Source of the DNA: Monoplex corrugatus
Lineage: Eukaryota; Mollusca; Gastropoda; Littorinimorpha; Ranellidae
Reading direction: 5' to 3'
NCBI GenBank assembly: GCA_030674185.1
Contig: JAPXFY010000022.1
Span: 44,055,514-44,119,513, forward strand
DNA: 64,000 nucleotides
The notes beneath the pieces were generated by a model that saw only the letters and a program-made list of their open reading frames with translations, did not search any database and was not told the origin of the DNA. This document shows positions 20,953 through 33,606 of this stretch, one piece after another. The position numbers were made by a program, and so were the translations under genes. How positions within the stretch are numbered: position 1 is the stretch's first letter; every line of letters begins with the position of its first letter.

Positions 20953-22251
20953 TTATGCAGAGGAGAAAAGGTGAATTTTGAGAGCGGACTTGAAGGAGAC
21001 AAAAGTAGGTTGCTGACGGACTGAGAGAGGAACTTTGTTCCAGGAGAATGGACCAGAAACAGAGAAGGTTCGTTGACCATAGGTATTAAGCTTAGTGCGT
21101 GGAAAGCGAAAAGTCAGAGGATCGGAGGCAGAGCGGAGGATATGTGAGGGAACATAGATCTCAAGTAGGCTCGACAGGTAATCAGGGGCTGCGTTATTGA
21201 GGCTTTTGTAGCACATGGTGTCTAGTTTGTACTGTATGCGCTTTGATACAGGGAGCCAGTGAAGTTGTGCCAGGAGAGGAGATATGTGGTCAGCTTTTTT
21301 CTTTTTGAGTACAAGGCGTGCTGCATCGTTTTGAATACGCTGTAGGATGTGAATGGTGGAGGCAGGAAGACCAGAGAGGAGTGAATTGCAATAGTCAATG
21401 CGAGACATTATGAAGGAGAGAACGAGTTTTGCAGATGTTTCGACAGAGAGATACTTCCTGATCAGGCTTATACGATGGAGGTGATAGTAGCAAGATCTGG
21501 CAGTTTGAGAAACAAAGTTGTTCATGGAGAGGGTTGAGTCAAGGCAGACACCAAGGTTTTTAGCTAAATCAGTAATTGGGACTGATGTGTTACACAATGG
21601 GAGAGAAAGAGGAGGCAGCTGAGAAAGTTTCTGACAGGTGCCAATGAGGATAGCTTCTGTCTTGTCGTCGTTAAGCTGAAGTTTATTGTATATCATCCAG
21701 TTCTTAATGTCCGAGTAACACTCAGTGGTGCGAGTCAAGAGGCACTGTACATTGTCAGGTGAGTCACTGTCTTGAAGTTGGGTGTCATCAGCATAGAAGT
21801 GGTGTTTTATAGAGTAGAAGTTGATAATGGTGGACAGGGGGGAGGTGTAAAGAGTGAAAAGAACAGGACCAAGGACAGATCCTTGTGGAACACCACAGGT
21901 CAGGTATGTAGGTTGAGAGTAAGTGCCATTGATGAGAACAGTTTGTTTTCTGTTTGATAGATATGAAGTGAACCAGGAGAGAGCAATGTCAGAGATGCCA
22001 AAAGTATGATGGAGTCCAGAAAGGAGAATACCATGATCAATGGTATCAAAGGCTGCAGACAGATCAAGGAGTGTGAGGAGAGAGACTTTGCCAGTATCAG
22101 TTGCAAGGAGGAGATTGTTGAGAATGTGTAGTAGGGCAGCTTCAGTGCTATGGCACTGGCGGTAGGCCGACTGGAAAGGACTGACAAGATTGTTGGCAGA
22201 CAGGTGAGAGTTCAGCTGGTTGAGGACAACTTTTTCGATGTGTTTTGACAA
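20953..22251 (-). CDS. CR1/L2-like reverse transcriptase, partial
   Basis: The frame covers most of the RT and the whole C-terminal domain of a Jockey-superfamily LINE protein, which copies the element's RNA at a nicked target. Visible motifs are LLDLSAAFDTIDH (catalytic D63), GVPQGSVLGPVLF (120-132), HFYADD (YADD at 153-156) and LNDDKTEAI. The C-terminal part has SRIDYCNSLLSGLP and LHWLPVSKRIQYKL, and ends LKIHLFSSA before the stop. The upstream RT part lies in another frame (22245-22550: FFSGTPL to LKDYRPISN), so one indel near 22245 separates DYRPIS from SKHIEK. The first Met is not the native start. With no endonuclease the copy cannot move by itself. Confidence 0.9.
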   Translation of the reverse strand: MSKHIEKVVLNQLNSHLSANNLVSPFQSAYRQCHSTEAALLHILNNLLLATDTGKVSLLTLLDLSAAFDTIDHGILLSGLHHTFGISDIALSWFTSYLSNRKQTVLINGTYSQPTYLTCGVPQGSVLGPVLFTLYTSPLSTIINFYSIKHHFYADDTQLQDSDSPDNVQCLLTRTTECYSDIKNWMIYNKLQLNDDKTEAILIGTCQKLSQLPPLSLPLCNTSVPITDLAKNLGVCLDSTLSMNNFVSQTARSCYYHLHRISLIRKYLSVETSAKLVLSFIMSRIDYCNSLLSGLPASTIHILQRIQNDAARLVLKKKKADHISPLLAQLHWLPVSKRIQYKLDTMCYKSLNNAAPDYLSSLLEIYVPSHILRSASDPLTFRFPRTKLNTYGQRTFSVSGPFSWNKVPLSVRQQPTFVSFKSALKIHLFSSA

Positions 22252-22550
22252 CAGATATTAGATATAGGCCGGTAGTCTTTCAGTTCATTTGGGTCTAAAT
22301 TGTATTTCTTGAGGAGAGGGTAAACGATAACAGACTTGAAAGAATCTGGGACAGTTTCAGTTTGAAGAGAAGTGTTGATGATGTCAGTGATGAATGGGAG
22401 GAGAGTAGGGAGACAGTCGGAGTAGAGAGAACCTGACAGAGGATCCAGTTCGCAGGTTTTGAACATGGATCTGATTGTGTTGAGAATTTCTTCTTGTGAG
22501 ACTGGGGTAAAAGTAGTAAGAGGTGTGCCAGAGAAGAAAGGGTCAGAGAG
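22252..22550 (-). pseudogene. CR1/L2-like LINE, upstream RT segment in a shifted frame
   Basis: The minus strand encodes PFFSGTPLTTFTPVS, an EEILNTIRSM segment, LDPLSGSLYSDCLPTL, and the RT motif LKDYRPISN. It joins the 20953-22251 frame after a one-base shift. It marks the 5' limit of the LINE insertion. Confidence 0.8.
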
Positions 22551-22552
22551 GG

Positions 22553-23310
22553 GGGAGGGTTATGGAGGACATCAAGCAACCTCAATAAAGATAGAAAGAT
22601 AGACACACACACACAGACATAGCTAGATAGAATGAAAGAAACGAAAGAAGGAAAAATGCTCCACAGATTGCATACAACTGAAGTGCGAAGTTCTTTCGTG
22701 GATTGGTCAGTCTGTCTGTACGATGAGGGGAGAGAGAAAGCATGCATTATCCAGAAATGGAACCTGGGACGTATTGTGTGTCTCAGGTGGACGTTCATAT
22801 CATTAGGTGATGATGAATCCGAAGATGATATCGCTGACACCACTCCACGCATCATCATCATATTCGTCATTCGCACCGTTATCATTAACATCATGACTTG
22901 TAGTAGCAGTTGCACAGTAGTAAAAGATAGTTCGAACACTTGAAGGCACTTAATATTTTAGGGGAGACAATTGTTTTCAACTGTTTCGTTTTTTGGAGTT
23001 GTTTTCCTTTTTTTTTCTGTGAAATTGTCCACGTAATAACCCGACAGATAGACATTTTAGGGGAGACAATTGTTTTCAACTGTTCCGTTTTATGGAGTTG
23101 TTTCCCTTATTTTTCTCTGTGAAATTGTCCATGTAATAACCCGATAGAGAGAAAAAAAAAGGAAAAAAAAAGGGGTGGGTTACGGAGGACATCAAGCAAC
23201 ATCAATAAAGATAGAAAGATAGAGAGAGAGACACACACACACATAGCTATATAGAAAGAAAAACGAAAGAAGAAAAATGCTCCACAGATTGCATACAACT
23301 GAGGTGTTAA
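22553..23310. repeat. Direct repeats of ~138 bp flanking a 99-bp tandem duplication
   Basis: Segments 22553-22690 and 23173-23310 align from 'ggaggacatcaagcaac' to 'ccacagattgcatacaactg'. Between them, 22955-23053 and 23054-23152 are two tandem copies of a 99-bp unit starting 'attttaggggagacaattgt'. A tRNA-like relic lies at 22735-22815. The direct repeats could be terminal repeats of an unknown element or a local duplication. No coding region lies between them. Confidence 0.75.
22735..22815 (-). repeat. tRNA-like SINE head, family 2 (minus), copy 2
   Basis: It aligns with 15205-15300 through 'tccagaaatggaacctggga' and 'cgtattgtgtgtctcaggtg'. On the minus strand this gives a B-box-like 'cccaggttccatt'. 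Confidence 0.5.
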
Positions 23311-24654
23311 GTTTCAACAACCTAAATAAGCTTCTGTCTTTCACAAATCAATAGAATACAACCATTGACCCATCACACCAAGTCTGATCTGTCATATGAT
23401 TATTCCTACAAATAAACCAGTTACACCAGAATTCTCTCAGCAAAACTCATTGCCATCTTTGCCGATTTATTTGTCCAGCTTTTTTTTTTTTTTCATAAGA
23501 TTATGCATCTAATTCGTTTAATATGTTGAAGGCAAGTAGCTCGGCATGTCGGTAGATTTAATGGGAGACAACTCTAGCCAATGCAATCATGAAACAAGAT
23601 ATACAGTTCGCTCCGTATAGCGTCCAAGGGACATGCATGGTGCTCGGATTGAAAACGTACATATCCAGCCAATACGCCGACGTCTCGAGTTCGATCCCAG
23701 CTGGAAACACAAAAATTGGCCTGTTCACTGCCCATATTAATGCCCCGGTCCACATGGTAGTGTCAGCGTTTCATGAAGCCTCTTCCTTCCCTCCCCTCTG
23801 TATGAAGTCTCTTCCTTCCCTCCCCTCCGTATTTAAGTAAATTCAGATTTAGTGTTAAGGGGTTAAATCAACTTCAAGCCTCTTAAAATTAAATTTGAAG
23901 TTTATTCCATGATTCTTCGCACTCTAAATGTTCTTGCGGGTAGATGTGTTTAGTATATTTCTTCTTTGCAACTGCAGCGTTCTTTTGTGGTCTGTCAGTG
24001 TATTCTTCATTCTAAGTTCAAAAGTTGTTCAATCATTTGTGTACGCTTTTCCCTCCATCTTTATAGACTTCAGTTGCGAGCTGGTACATGGAACATTTTT
24101 CTCTAATGATTGTATTTGCTGTATTTGACAGTATGTGTGTATGTGTGCACGTTTTTTTTTTTAACCTGTTTTTAAATTATCCAATAGAAATGTGTGTAGC
24201 ATGCGTGCGTGTTTGACTGTGTGTGTAGATATGTATGTATATATATATGTATACACGTGTGTATATATGTACGTGTATATGTACATATATATGTGTATGT
24301 AGGCCTATATGTATGTGTGTGCGCAGGGTGTGTCTGTGTGTGTATTTTCCCAATTGTTTCTGGAAACTTCATCAAATTTTGATCAAAGCTGTATACCATT
24401 GAATATGCACAACATCGAAGGACAAGAGGTCGATGTCAAGGTCACATGGACCACAGAATTGCCTTCAAATCGGCACTTTTGGTGAGAAGTGTGTGAACAA
24501 TACTTTGCAACATCTGACAATATTTTCTATTCTTTTTCTTTCATTGAAGTGACAATCTACAATTGTCCTCGATAATTTTTTCTCAAGCCTCTTCAAGGTC
24601 ACAGTGATAATGAGAAGTACAAAATCTAGATTTTCAGAAATAATTTTGTCTAGA
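23311..24654. other. No gene; GT/AT microsatellite
   Basis: Mixed DNA with a 12-15 T run (23480) and a GT/AT-alternating stretch (24220-24345). The motif 'tcgagttcgatcccagctgg' (23685-23704) resembles a B box and may be a SINE relic. No convincing coding frame. Confidence 0.5.
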
Positions 24655-26235
24655 AAGGGACATTGTTAGAACAGTTTGAACATCTTGTCTTTGTATTCTT
24701 AGGACATCGTTAGAACAGTTTGAACATCTTGTCTTCGTATCCTTAGGACATCGTTAGAACAGTTTGAACATCTTGTCTTCGTATTCTTAGGACATTGTTA
24801 GAATAGTTTGAACATCTTGTCTTTGTATTCTTGGGACATTGTTAGAACAGTTTGAACACCTTGTCTTCGTATTCTTAGGACATCGTTAGAACAGTTTGAA
24901 CACCTTGTCTTTGTATTCTTAGGACATCGTTAGAACAGTTTGAACATCTTGTCTTCGTATCCTTAGGACATCGTTAGAACAGTTTGAACATCTTGTCTTC
25001 GTATTCTTAGGACATTGTTAGAATAGTTTGAACATCTTGTCTTTGTATTCTTGGGACATTGTTAGAACAGTTTGAACACCTTGTCTTCGTATTCTTAGGA
25101 CATCGTTAGAACAGTTTGAACACCTTGTCTTTGTATTCTTGGGACATTGTTAGAACAGTTTGAACATCTTGTCTTTGTATTCTTGGGACATCGTTAGAAC
25201 AGTTTGAACACCTTGTCTTTGTATTCTTGGGACATTGTTAGAACAGTTTGAACACCTTGTCTTTGTATTCTTGGGACATTGTTAGAACAGTTTGAACACC
25301 TTGTCTTTGTATTCTTGGGACATTGTTAGAACAGTTTGAACATCTTGTCTTCGTATTCTTGGGACATTGTTAGAACAGTTTGAACATCTTGTCTTCGTAT
25401 TGTGGACACGTTGAATGAGTTTGAACACTTGTTCGTATTTAGGAATGTTAGAACAGTTTGAACACTCTTGTCTTCGTATTCTTAGGACATCGTTAGAATA
25501 GTTTGAACACTTGTCTTCGTATTCTTAGGACATCGTTAGAACAGTTTGAACCTCTTGTCTTCGTATTCTTAGGACATCGTTAGAACAGTTTGAACACCTT
25601 GTCTTCGTATTCTTAGGACATCGTTAGAAAGTTTGAACACTGTCTTTGTATTCTTAGGACATCGTTAGAACAGTTTGAACATCTTGTCTTTGTATTCTTA
25701 GGACATTGTTAGAACAGTTTGAACATCTTGTCTTTGCATTCTTAGGACATTGTTAGAACAGTTTGAACATCTTGTCTTTGTATTCTTAGGACATCGTTAG
25801 AACAGTTTGAACATCTTGTCTTTGTATTCTTAGGACATCGTTAGAACAGTTTGAACATCTTGTCTTTGTATTCTTAGGACATCGTTAGAACAGTTTGAAC
25901 ACCTTGTCTTCGTATTCTTGGGACATTGTTAGAACAGTTTGAACATCTTGTCTTCGTATTCTTAGGACATTGTTAGAACAGTTTGAACATCTTGTCTTCG
26001 TATTCTTGGGACATTGTTAGAACAGTTTGAACATCTTGTCTTTGTATTCTTAGGACATCGTTAGAACAGTTTGAACACCTCGTCTTTGTATTCTTAGGAC
26101 ATCGTTAGAACAGTTTGAACACCTTGTCTTCGTATTCTTAGGACATCGTTAGAACAGTTTGAACATCTTGTCTTCGTATTCTTAGGAACATCGTTAGAAC
26201 AGTTTGAACATCTTGCCTTCGTATTCTTGGGACAG
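24655..26235. repeat. 44-bp tandem array, about 35 copies
   Basis: The unit is 'aggacatcgttagaacagtt' + 'tgaacatcttgtcttcgtat' + tctt. Variants (cat/cac, ttcg/tttg, tagg/tggg) recur in blocks. One block of several units around 24700-24860 is repeated at about 24910-25060, showing segmental copying within the array. Units near 25400-25650 are shortened by small deletions. Confidence 0.95.
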
Positions 26236-26279
26236 TGTTAGAAGGGATGGAAATAAATCAGAATCAGACTGATTTCTAG

Positions 26280-26815
26280 GTACCAGTACTGAGATGTTTC
26301 AAGGTTTCTAGCTGTATTTGCCTATGAATGTTAATCAGAATAATTGGTAAGTGATTTAAGGACTTTATGTGCATTTGTCCATGCACGTTAACCAAACCAA
26401 TTTGTACGTAATTCAAGGACATCTTTACATATCTATATCTGCCAATGCATGTTAATCGGACCAATTTGTAGATGATCCAAGGACACCATAACAAATTTGC
26501 CGATGCATGGTAATTGGTTTAGTTTTGTGTGATTCAAGAATGCCTTTACGTATCTATATTTGCCTGTGCATGTTAACAGGACCGATGTGTGAATAATTTA
26601 AGGGCATCTTTACATCACTATATTTACCCATCTATGTTAACCATCCCAATTTGTTGTAAATTCAAGGACTCCATTCCATCTCCATATTTGCCCATGCATA
26701 TTAATCAGACTGACTTAAATAGGTAGGCCTAATTCAAAGACACCTTTACATCTCTACATTTGCTCATGTACGTTAATCAGATAAATTGTTGACAATTCAA
26801 GGACTCATGCCATTT
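26280..26815. repeat. Degenerate ~60-bp tandem repeat
   Basis: About eight diverged copies share 'ttcaaggac', 'ttacatctctatatttgcc' and 'catgcatgttaatcagacc'. It sits between two sharper arrays and looks older. Confidence 0.75.
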
Positions 26816-29800
26816 CTTATCTCATTTTCATGCCATTATCTCAGCACAGGTCCCATAATGCCATTTCACACACTCACGTTCTTATAGTGGCATTTCTTAT
26901 TGCAAGTATCAGAGCGCCATTTATGTTAGGTCCGGTAAATGCATTTTTTCTCATCTCAGCCTTACAGTGCCAGCTCCCATATTTCGGGTTTCATAATGTT
27001 ATTGTTTAACTTGGACCTCACAATGTTATTTCTTATCTCAGGTTTCATAATGTCAGTTTTCATTTCAGGCTTCACATCATTTTTTTAAACTCGGACCTAT
27101 AATGCCATTTTCTTATCTCGGGCCTCATGTCATCTCTTATCTCAGACCCCATAATGCTATTTCTTACCTCATGACTTCTTTATGCCATTTTTCACTTCGG
27201 ACCTCATAATGCCATCTCTTCATCTTGGACCTCACATTGCTGTTTCTTATCTCGGACCTCATAATGCCGTTTCTTATTCGGACCACACAATGCCGTTTCT
27301 TATTCGGACATCACAATGCCGTTTCTTATTCGGACATCACAATGCTGTTTCTTATCTGGGACCTCATAATGCCATCTTTTTATCTTGGATCTCATGATGC
27401 CATCATTATATCTCGGACCTCATAATGCTGTTTCTTTATCTCTCACCTCATGTCACCGTTTCTTATCTCTCACCCCATGTTTTTTTATCTCGGACCTCAG
27501 TGCTTTCTTATCTGTCACCTCATAGCACCGTTTCTTATCTCTCACCTCACAATGTTTCATACCTCTCTTCATAATGCTGTTTCTTGTCTCTAAACTCATA
27601 GCCCTGTTTCTTGTCTGTCACCTCATATGACCGTTTTATATCTCTTACCTCATAATGTTTCCTATCTCAGACCTCTTAGTGCCGTTTCTTATCTCAAGGC
27701 CTCACAGTGCCACTTATCTCAGACCTCATGCTGTTTCTTATCTCAGACCTCATTATGTTGTTTCTTATCTCGGACCTCATTATGTTGTTTATCTCGGACC
27801 TCATTATGTTGTTTCTTATCTCGGACCTCATTATGCTGTTTATCTCAGACGGAGACCTTATTATGCTGTTTATTTCAGACCTCATTATGCTGTTTTTTAA
27901 AACTCAGACCTCATTATGCTGTTGTTTTTTTTACTCGGACCTCATTATGCTGTTTTTTTAAACTCAGACCTCATTATGCTGGGGGTTTTTTAAAACTCGG
28001 ACCTCATTATGCTGTTTTTTTAAAACTCGGACCTCATTATGCTGGGTTTTTTTAAAACTCGGACCTCATTATGCTGTTTTTTTTTAAACTCAGACCTCAT
28101 TGTGCTGTTTTTTTTAACTCAGACCTCATTATGCTGTTTTTTTAAACTCGGACCTCATTATGCTGTTTTTTTAAAACTCAGACCTCATTATGCTGTTTTT
28201 TAAAACTCGGACCTCATTATGCTGTTTTTTTAAACTCAGACCTCATTATGCTGGGGTTTTTTTAAACTCGGACCTCATTATGCTGTTTTTTTAAACTCGG
28301 ACCTCATTATGCTGTTTCTTATTTCAGACCTCATTATGCTGTTTTTTTTTTAAAACTCGGACCTCATTATGCTGTTTTTTTAAAACTCGGACCTCATTAT
28401 GCTGTTTCTTATTTCAGACCTCCTTATGCTATTTCTTTACTCGGACCTCATAGTTGTTTATCATCTCAGACCTCATAATGCTGTTTCTTGTCTCAGATCT
28501 GATAGTGCTGTTTGTTATCTCAGATCTCATAGTGCTGTTTCTTGTCTCGGACCGCTTAGTGCTCTTTCTTATCTCGGACCTCATGGCGCTGTTTATCAGA
28601 CTTTATAGTGCTGTTTATTACCTCAGACCTAAAAGCGTCATGTCTCATCTCGGACTGCATAGTGCTCTTTCTTATCTTGGACCTCATAGTGCTCTTTCTT
28701 ATCTTGGACCTCATAGTGCTCTTTCTTATCTCGGACCTCATAATGCTTTCTTATCTCAGAGCTCATAATGCCATCATTTCATCTCGGACCTCATAATGCC
28801 ATCATTTTATCTCAGACCTCGTCATGCCATTATATTACCTCGGACCTCATAATGCCATCTTTTTATCTCGGACCTCATAATACAATATTTTTTTTATCTC
28901 ATGCCATATTTTAATCTCAGATCTCATAATGCCATCTTTTTATCTCGGACCTCATGGTGCTATCTATTCATCTCGGACCTAACCATGCCATCTTTTTATC
29001 TCGGACCTAACCATGCCATCTTTTTATCTCGGACCTCAAAATGCCATCTTTAGATCCCTGACCTCATAATGCCATCTTTTGATCTCAGACCTCATAATGC
29101 CATCTTTTTATCTCGGATCTCATGCCTTCTTTTGATCTCGAGCCTCATAATCTCATCTTTTTATCTCACACCTCAGGGTACCATCTTTCTGTCTCAGACC
29201 TCATACTCTCATCTTTTTATCTCACACCTCAGGGTACCATCTTTCTGTCTCAGACCTCATAATGCCATCTTTTTATCTCACACCTCAGGGTACCATCTTT
29301 TCATCCCAGACCTCATAATGCCATCTTTTTATCTCGAGCTCATAATCTCATCTTTTTATCTCACACCTCAGGGTACCATCTTTCTGTCTCAGACTTCATG
29401 GTGCCATCGTTTTATCTCAGACTTCATAATGCCATCTTTTTATCTCGGACATCATGTTGTCATCTTTTTATCTCGGACCTCATGGTGCCATCTTTTTATC
29501 TCAGACCTAACAATGCCATCTTTTTATCTCGGACCTAACAATGCCATCTTCTTATCTCGGACCTAACAATGCCATCTTTTTATCTCGGACCTTACGATGC
29601 CAGCTTTTTATCTCGGAACTTACAATGCCGTCTTTTTATCTTGGAACTTACGATGCCATCTTTTTATCTTGGAACTTACAATGCCATCTTTTTATCTTGG
29701 AACTTACAATGCCATCTTTTTATCTTGGAACTTACAATGCCATCTTTTTATCTTGGAACTTACGATGCCGTCTTTTTATCTTGGAATTTACAATGCCATC

Positions 29801-31471
29801 TTTTTATCTTGGAACTTACGATGCCGTCTTTTTATCTTGGAACTTACAATGCCATCTTTTTATCTCGGACCTCATGCCATCTTTTTATCTCAGACCTAAC
29901 AATGCCATCTTTTTATCTCGGACCTCACGATGCCATCTTTTTATCTCGTAAATAATAATGCCATCTTTTTATGTCGGACCTAACAATGCCATCTTTTTAT
30001 CTCGGTTCTAACAATGCCATACTTTTATCTCGGACATCATAATGCCATCTTTTTATGTCAGACTTCACGATGCCATCTTTTTATCTCGGACCTCATGATG
30101 CCATCTTTTTATCTCGGACTTCACGATGCCATCTTTTTATCTCGGACCTCACGATGCCATCTTTTTATCTCGGACCTCATGATGCCATCATTTTATCTCG
30201 GACCTCATGATGCCATCATTTTATCTCGGACCTCATGATGCCATCATTTTATCTCGGACCTCATGATGCCATCATTTTATCTCGGACCTCATGATGCCAT
30301 CTTTTTATCTCGGACCTCATGATGCCATCATTTTATCTCGGACCTCATGATGCCATCTTTTTATCTCGGACCTCATGATGCCATCTTTTTATCTCGGACC
30401 TCACGATGCCATCTTTTTATCTCGGACCTCATGATGCCATCATTTTATCTCGGACCTCATGATGCCATCTTTTTATCTCGGACCTCATGATGCCATCATT
30501 TTATCTCGGACCTCATGATGCCATCATTTTATCTCGGACCTCATGATGCCATCTTTTTATCTCGGACCTCATGAGGCCATCTTTTTATCTAAGATCTCAT
30601 GATGCCATCATTTTATCTCGGACTTCATGATGCCATCTTTTTATCTCAGATCTCATGATGCCATCATTTTATCTCGGACCTTATGATGCCATCATTTTAT
30701 CTCGGACCTCATGATGCCATCTTTTTATCTCGGACCTCATGATGCCATCTTTTTATCTCGGACCTCAAAATGCCATCTTTTTATCTCTGACCTCATGGTG
30801 CCATCATTTTATCTCGGACTTCATGATGCCATCTTTTTATCTCGGACTTCATGATGCCATCTTTTTATCTCGGACTTCATAATGCCATCATTTTATCTCG
30901 GACCTCATGATGCCATCTTTTTATCTCGGACTTCATAATGCCATCATTTTATCTCAGATCTCATAATGCCATCCCTTATCTCGAACCTCATGATGCCATA
31001 CTTTTATCTCAGACCTCATAATGTCATCTTTTCATTTCGAACCTCGTAATGCCATCATTTTATCTCAGACCTCATGATGCCATCTTTTTATTTCGGACCT
31101 CATAATGCCCTCATTTTATCTCAGATGTCATAATGCCATCCCTTATCTCGAAATTTATGATGTCATCCTTTTATCTAGAACCTCATAAAGCCATCTTTTT
31201 ATCTTGGACCTCATAATGCGATCTTTTATAACTCGGACCTCATAATGCTGTTTCTTATCTCGTACTTCATAATGCCATCTTTTTATCTCGGACCGCATCA
31301 TTCCATCTTTTTATTTTGGACCTCAAGATGCCATCTTTTTATCTGGGACATCATAATGCCATCTTTTTATCTGGGACATCATAATGCCACCTTTTTGTTT
31401 TATCTCAGACCCCATAATGCCATCTTTTTATCTCGGACTTCAAAATGCTTTATCTCGGACCTCATGATGCC

Positions 31472-31527
31472 TAAAAGATGGCATTATGAGGTCCGAGATA
31501 AAAGTGTGCCATCATGAGGTCCAAGAT
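31472..31527. repeat. Inverted two-unit block inside the 28-bp array
   Basis: Here the sequence reads 'gatggcattatgaggtccga' and 'gccatcatgaggtccaagat', the reverse complement of two array units. The flanking units are in normal orientation. Confidence 0.9.
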
Positions 31528-31654
31528 TATCTCGGACTTCAAAATGCTTTATCTCGGACCTCATGATGCCATATTTCTATTTTGGACCTCATAATGGCAC
31601 GTTTTTATCTCAGACCTCATAATGCCTTTTTTTTTTTTATATCTTGCACCGCAT

Positions 31655-31906
31655 AATGCCACATTTTTATCTCGAACCTCATCATGCCATATTTTCATCT
31701 TGGACCTCATGATAGCACATTTTTATTTCAGACCTCATAATGCCACATTTTTATCTCGAACCTCATCATGCCATATTTTCATCTTGGACCTCATGATAGC
31801 ACATTTTTATTTCAGACCTCATAATGCCACATTTTTATCTCGAACCTCATCATGCCATATTTTCATCTTGGACCTCATGATAGCACATTTTTATCTCAGA
31901 CCTCCT
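31655..31906. repeat. 84-bp higher-order repeat (three copies)
   Basis: Three nearly identical 84-bp blocks start at 31655, 31739 and 31823. Each is made of three distinct 28-bp units ('ctcgaacctcatcatgcc', 'cttggacctcatgatagc', 'tcagacctcataatgcc'). This is a satellite-style higher-order repeat. Confidence 0.9.
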
Positions 31907-33606
31907 AATGCTATCGTTTTTTTTTTTTATCTCAGACCTTATGCCACCTTTTTATATCAGACCTCATGCCATATTTTATCTCGGACTCACGATGCGACAT
32001 TTTTATCTCGAACTTTATAATGCATTCTTTTTATCTTGGACCTCATAATGCCATCTTTTTCTTTTATTTCAGACCTCATAATGCCATATTTTTTTTTATC
32101 TAGGACCTCATGATAACACATTTTTATCTCGGACCTCATAATGCCATCGTTTTATCTCAGACCTCATAATGCCATCTTTTTATCTCAGACCTCATAATGC
32201 CATCTTTTTATCTCAGACCTCATAATGCTATCTTTTTATCTAGGACCTCATATGCCATCTTTTTATCTCTGACCTCATAATGCCATCTTTTCATCTGAGA
32301 CCTCATAATGTCATTTCTTATCTCATACCATAATGCCGTCTTCTTATCTCGGACTCATAATGCCATCTTCTTATCTCAGACCTCATCGTGCCATCTTTTT
32401 TATCTCAGACCTCATAATGCCATTTTTATCTCAGACCTCATATTGCCATCTTTTTAAAAAAAAATCTAGGACCTCATAATGCCATCTTTTTATCTCTGAC
32501 CTCATGCCATCTTTTCATCTCAGACCTCATAATATCATTTCTTATCTAGGACTGCAATGTCATCTTTTCATCTTGGACCTCATGGTGACATCTTTTTATC
32601 TGAGACCTCATAATGCCATCTTTTTATCTGGGACCTCATAATGCCATCTTTTTATCCGAGACCGCATAATGCCACCTTTTTTGTTTTATCTCAGACCTCA
32701 TAATGCTATCTTTTTATCTCGGACTTCAAAATGCTTTATCTCGGACCTCATGCCATATTTCTATCATGGACCTCATAATGGCACATTTTTATTTCAGACC
32801 TCATAATGCCATCTTTTTATCTCGGACCTCATAATACCATCTTTCTAACTCAGACCTCATAATGCCATCTTTCTAACTCAGACCTCATAATGCCATTTTT
32901 TTTTTATTATATCTAAGACCTCAATTTATCTCGGACCTCATAATGCCTTTTTTTTAATTTTTTTTTTATCTCAGACCTCAATTTATCTCAGACCTCATAA
33001 TGCCATCTTTTTATCTCGGACCTCAAATGCCATTTTTTATCTCGGACCTCATGCCTTTTTTTTTTTTTTTTTATCTCAGACCTCAATTTATCTCGGACCT
33101 CAAATGCCATTTTTTATCTCGGACCTCAAATGCCATTTTTTATCTCGGACCTCAATGTCATTTCTTATCTAGGACCGAAATGCCATCTTTTTATCTCGGA
33201 CCTCATGGTGCCATCATTTCATCTCGGACCTCAATGGCATCTTTTATCTGAGATCTCATGTTTCATCAACTCATAGCGCCATTTCTTTTCTTAGGCCTTG
33301 TGACGCCATTTATCTCAGGCCTCATACCACAATTTCTTATCTCAGAGGTTATGATACTATTTCTTTTTCTGGGCCTCACAATTCTGTTTCTTCAAAAAAA
33401 GCTCAGGCCTCGTAATGGCTTTAATTTTCTTGTTCTCATAGTGGCAATGAGGTCAGGTTTTGTAAGTTTTTTTTTTCTCTGGCCTCTGAATATCATTTCT
33501 TATCTCAGGCATCACACCACCATTTCTTATCTCATGCTTTAAAACACCGCTTATTTCTCAGGCATAACACCATTTCTCACCTCAGGCTTCAAAATATCAC
33601 ATTATT

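Larger units (their letters stand above)
20710..22550 (-). mobile_element. CR1/L2-like LINE, 5'-truncated
   Basis: The minus-strand element ends with 'gcgctatataaatattgtaa' and a TTATTA tail (to about 20710), a typical CR1/L2-group 3' terminus. Its reverse transcriptase lies upstream of that. The 5' end stops at about 22550 inside the linker before the RT, so endonuclease and ORF1 are missing. Truncation at the 5' end is the usual result of incomplete reverse transcription. Confidence 0.85.
26816..33600. repeat. 28-bp satellite array, ~6.8 kb
   Basis: The core unit is 'ctcggacctcatgatgccat' + ctttttat. Unit length drifts from about 25 to 33. Subregions differ. 26.8-27.6 kb is degenerate. 27.7-28.4 kb has a T-run and 'cattatgctgt'. 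29.6-29.9 kb has 'cttggaacttacaatgcc'. 30.1-30.9 kb is the most homogeneous. Beyond 32 kb units again decay. Because 28 is not divisible by three, all frames cycle through the unit. The long open frames are by-products. Confidence 0.96.

Noticed and set aside
27182..30238. Long open frames with Ser/Phe/Tyr/Leu-rich repeated peptides in the 28-bp array
   Set aside because: They are translations of the satellite. The unit rotates through all frames, no frame is preferred, and frames end wherever unit length drifts.
33258..33542. 94-residue plus-strand frame after the 28-bp array
   Set aside because: It is decayed satellite sequence with no splice signals or recognised motif.
26816..33600. CRISPR-like look of 28-bp repeats
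   Set aside because: The repeats are contiguous without unique spacers, strongly degenerate, and the DNA is eukaryotic.
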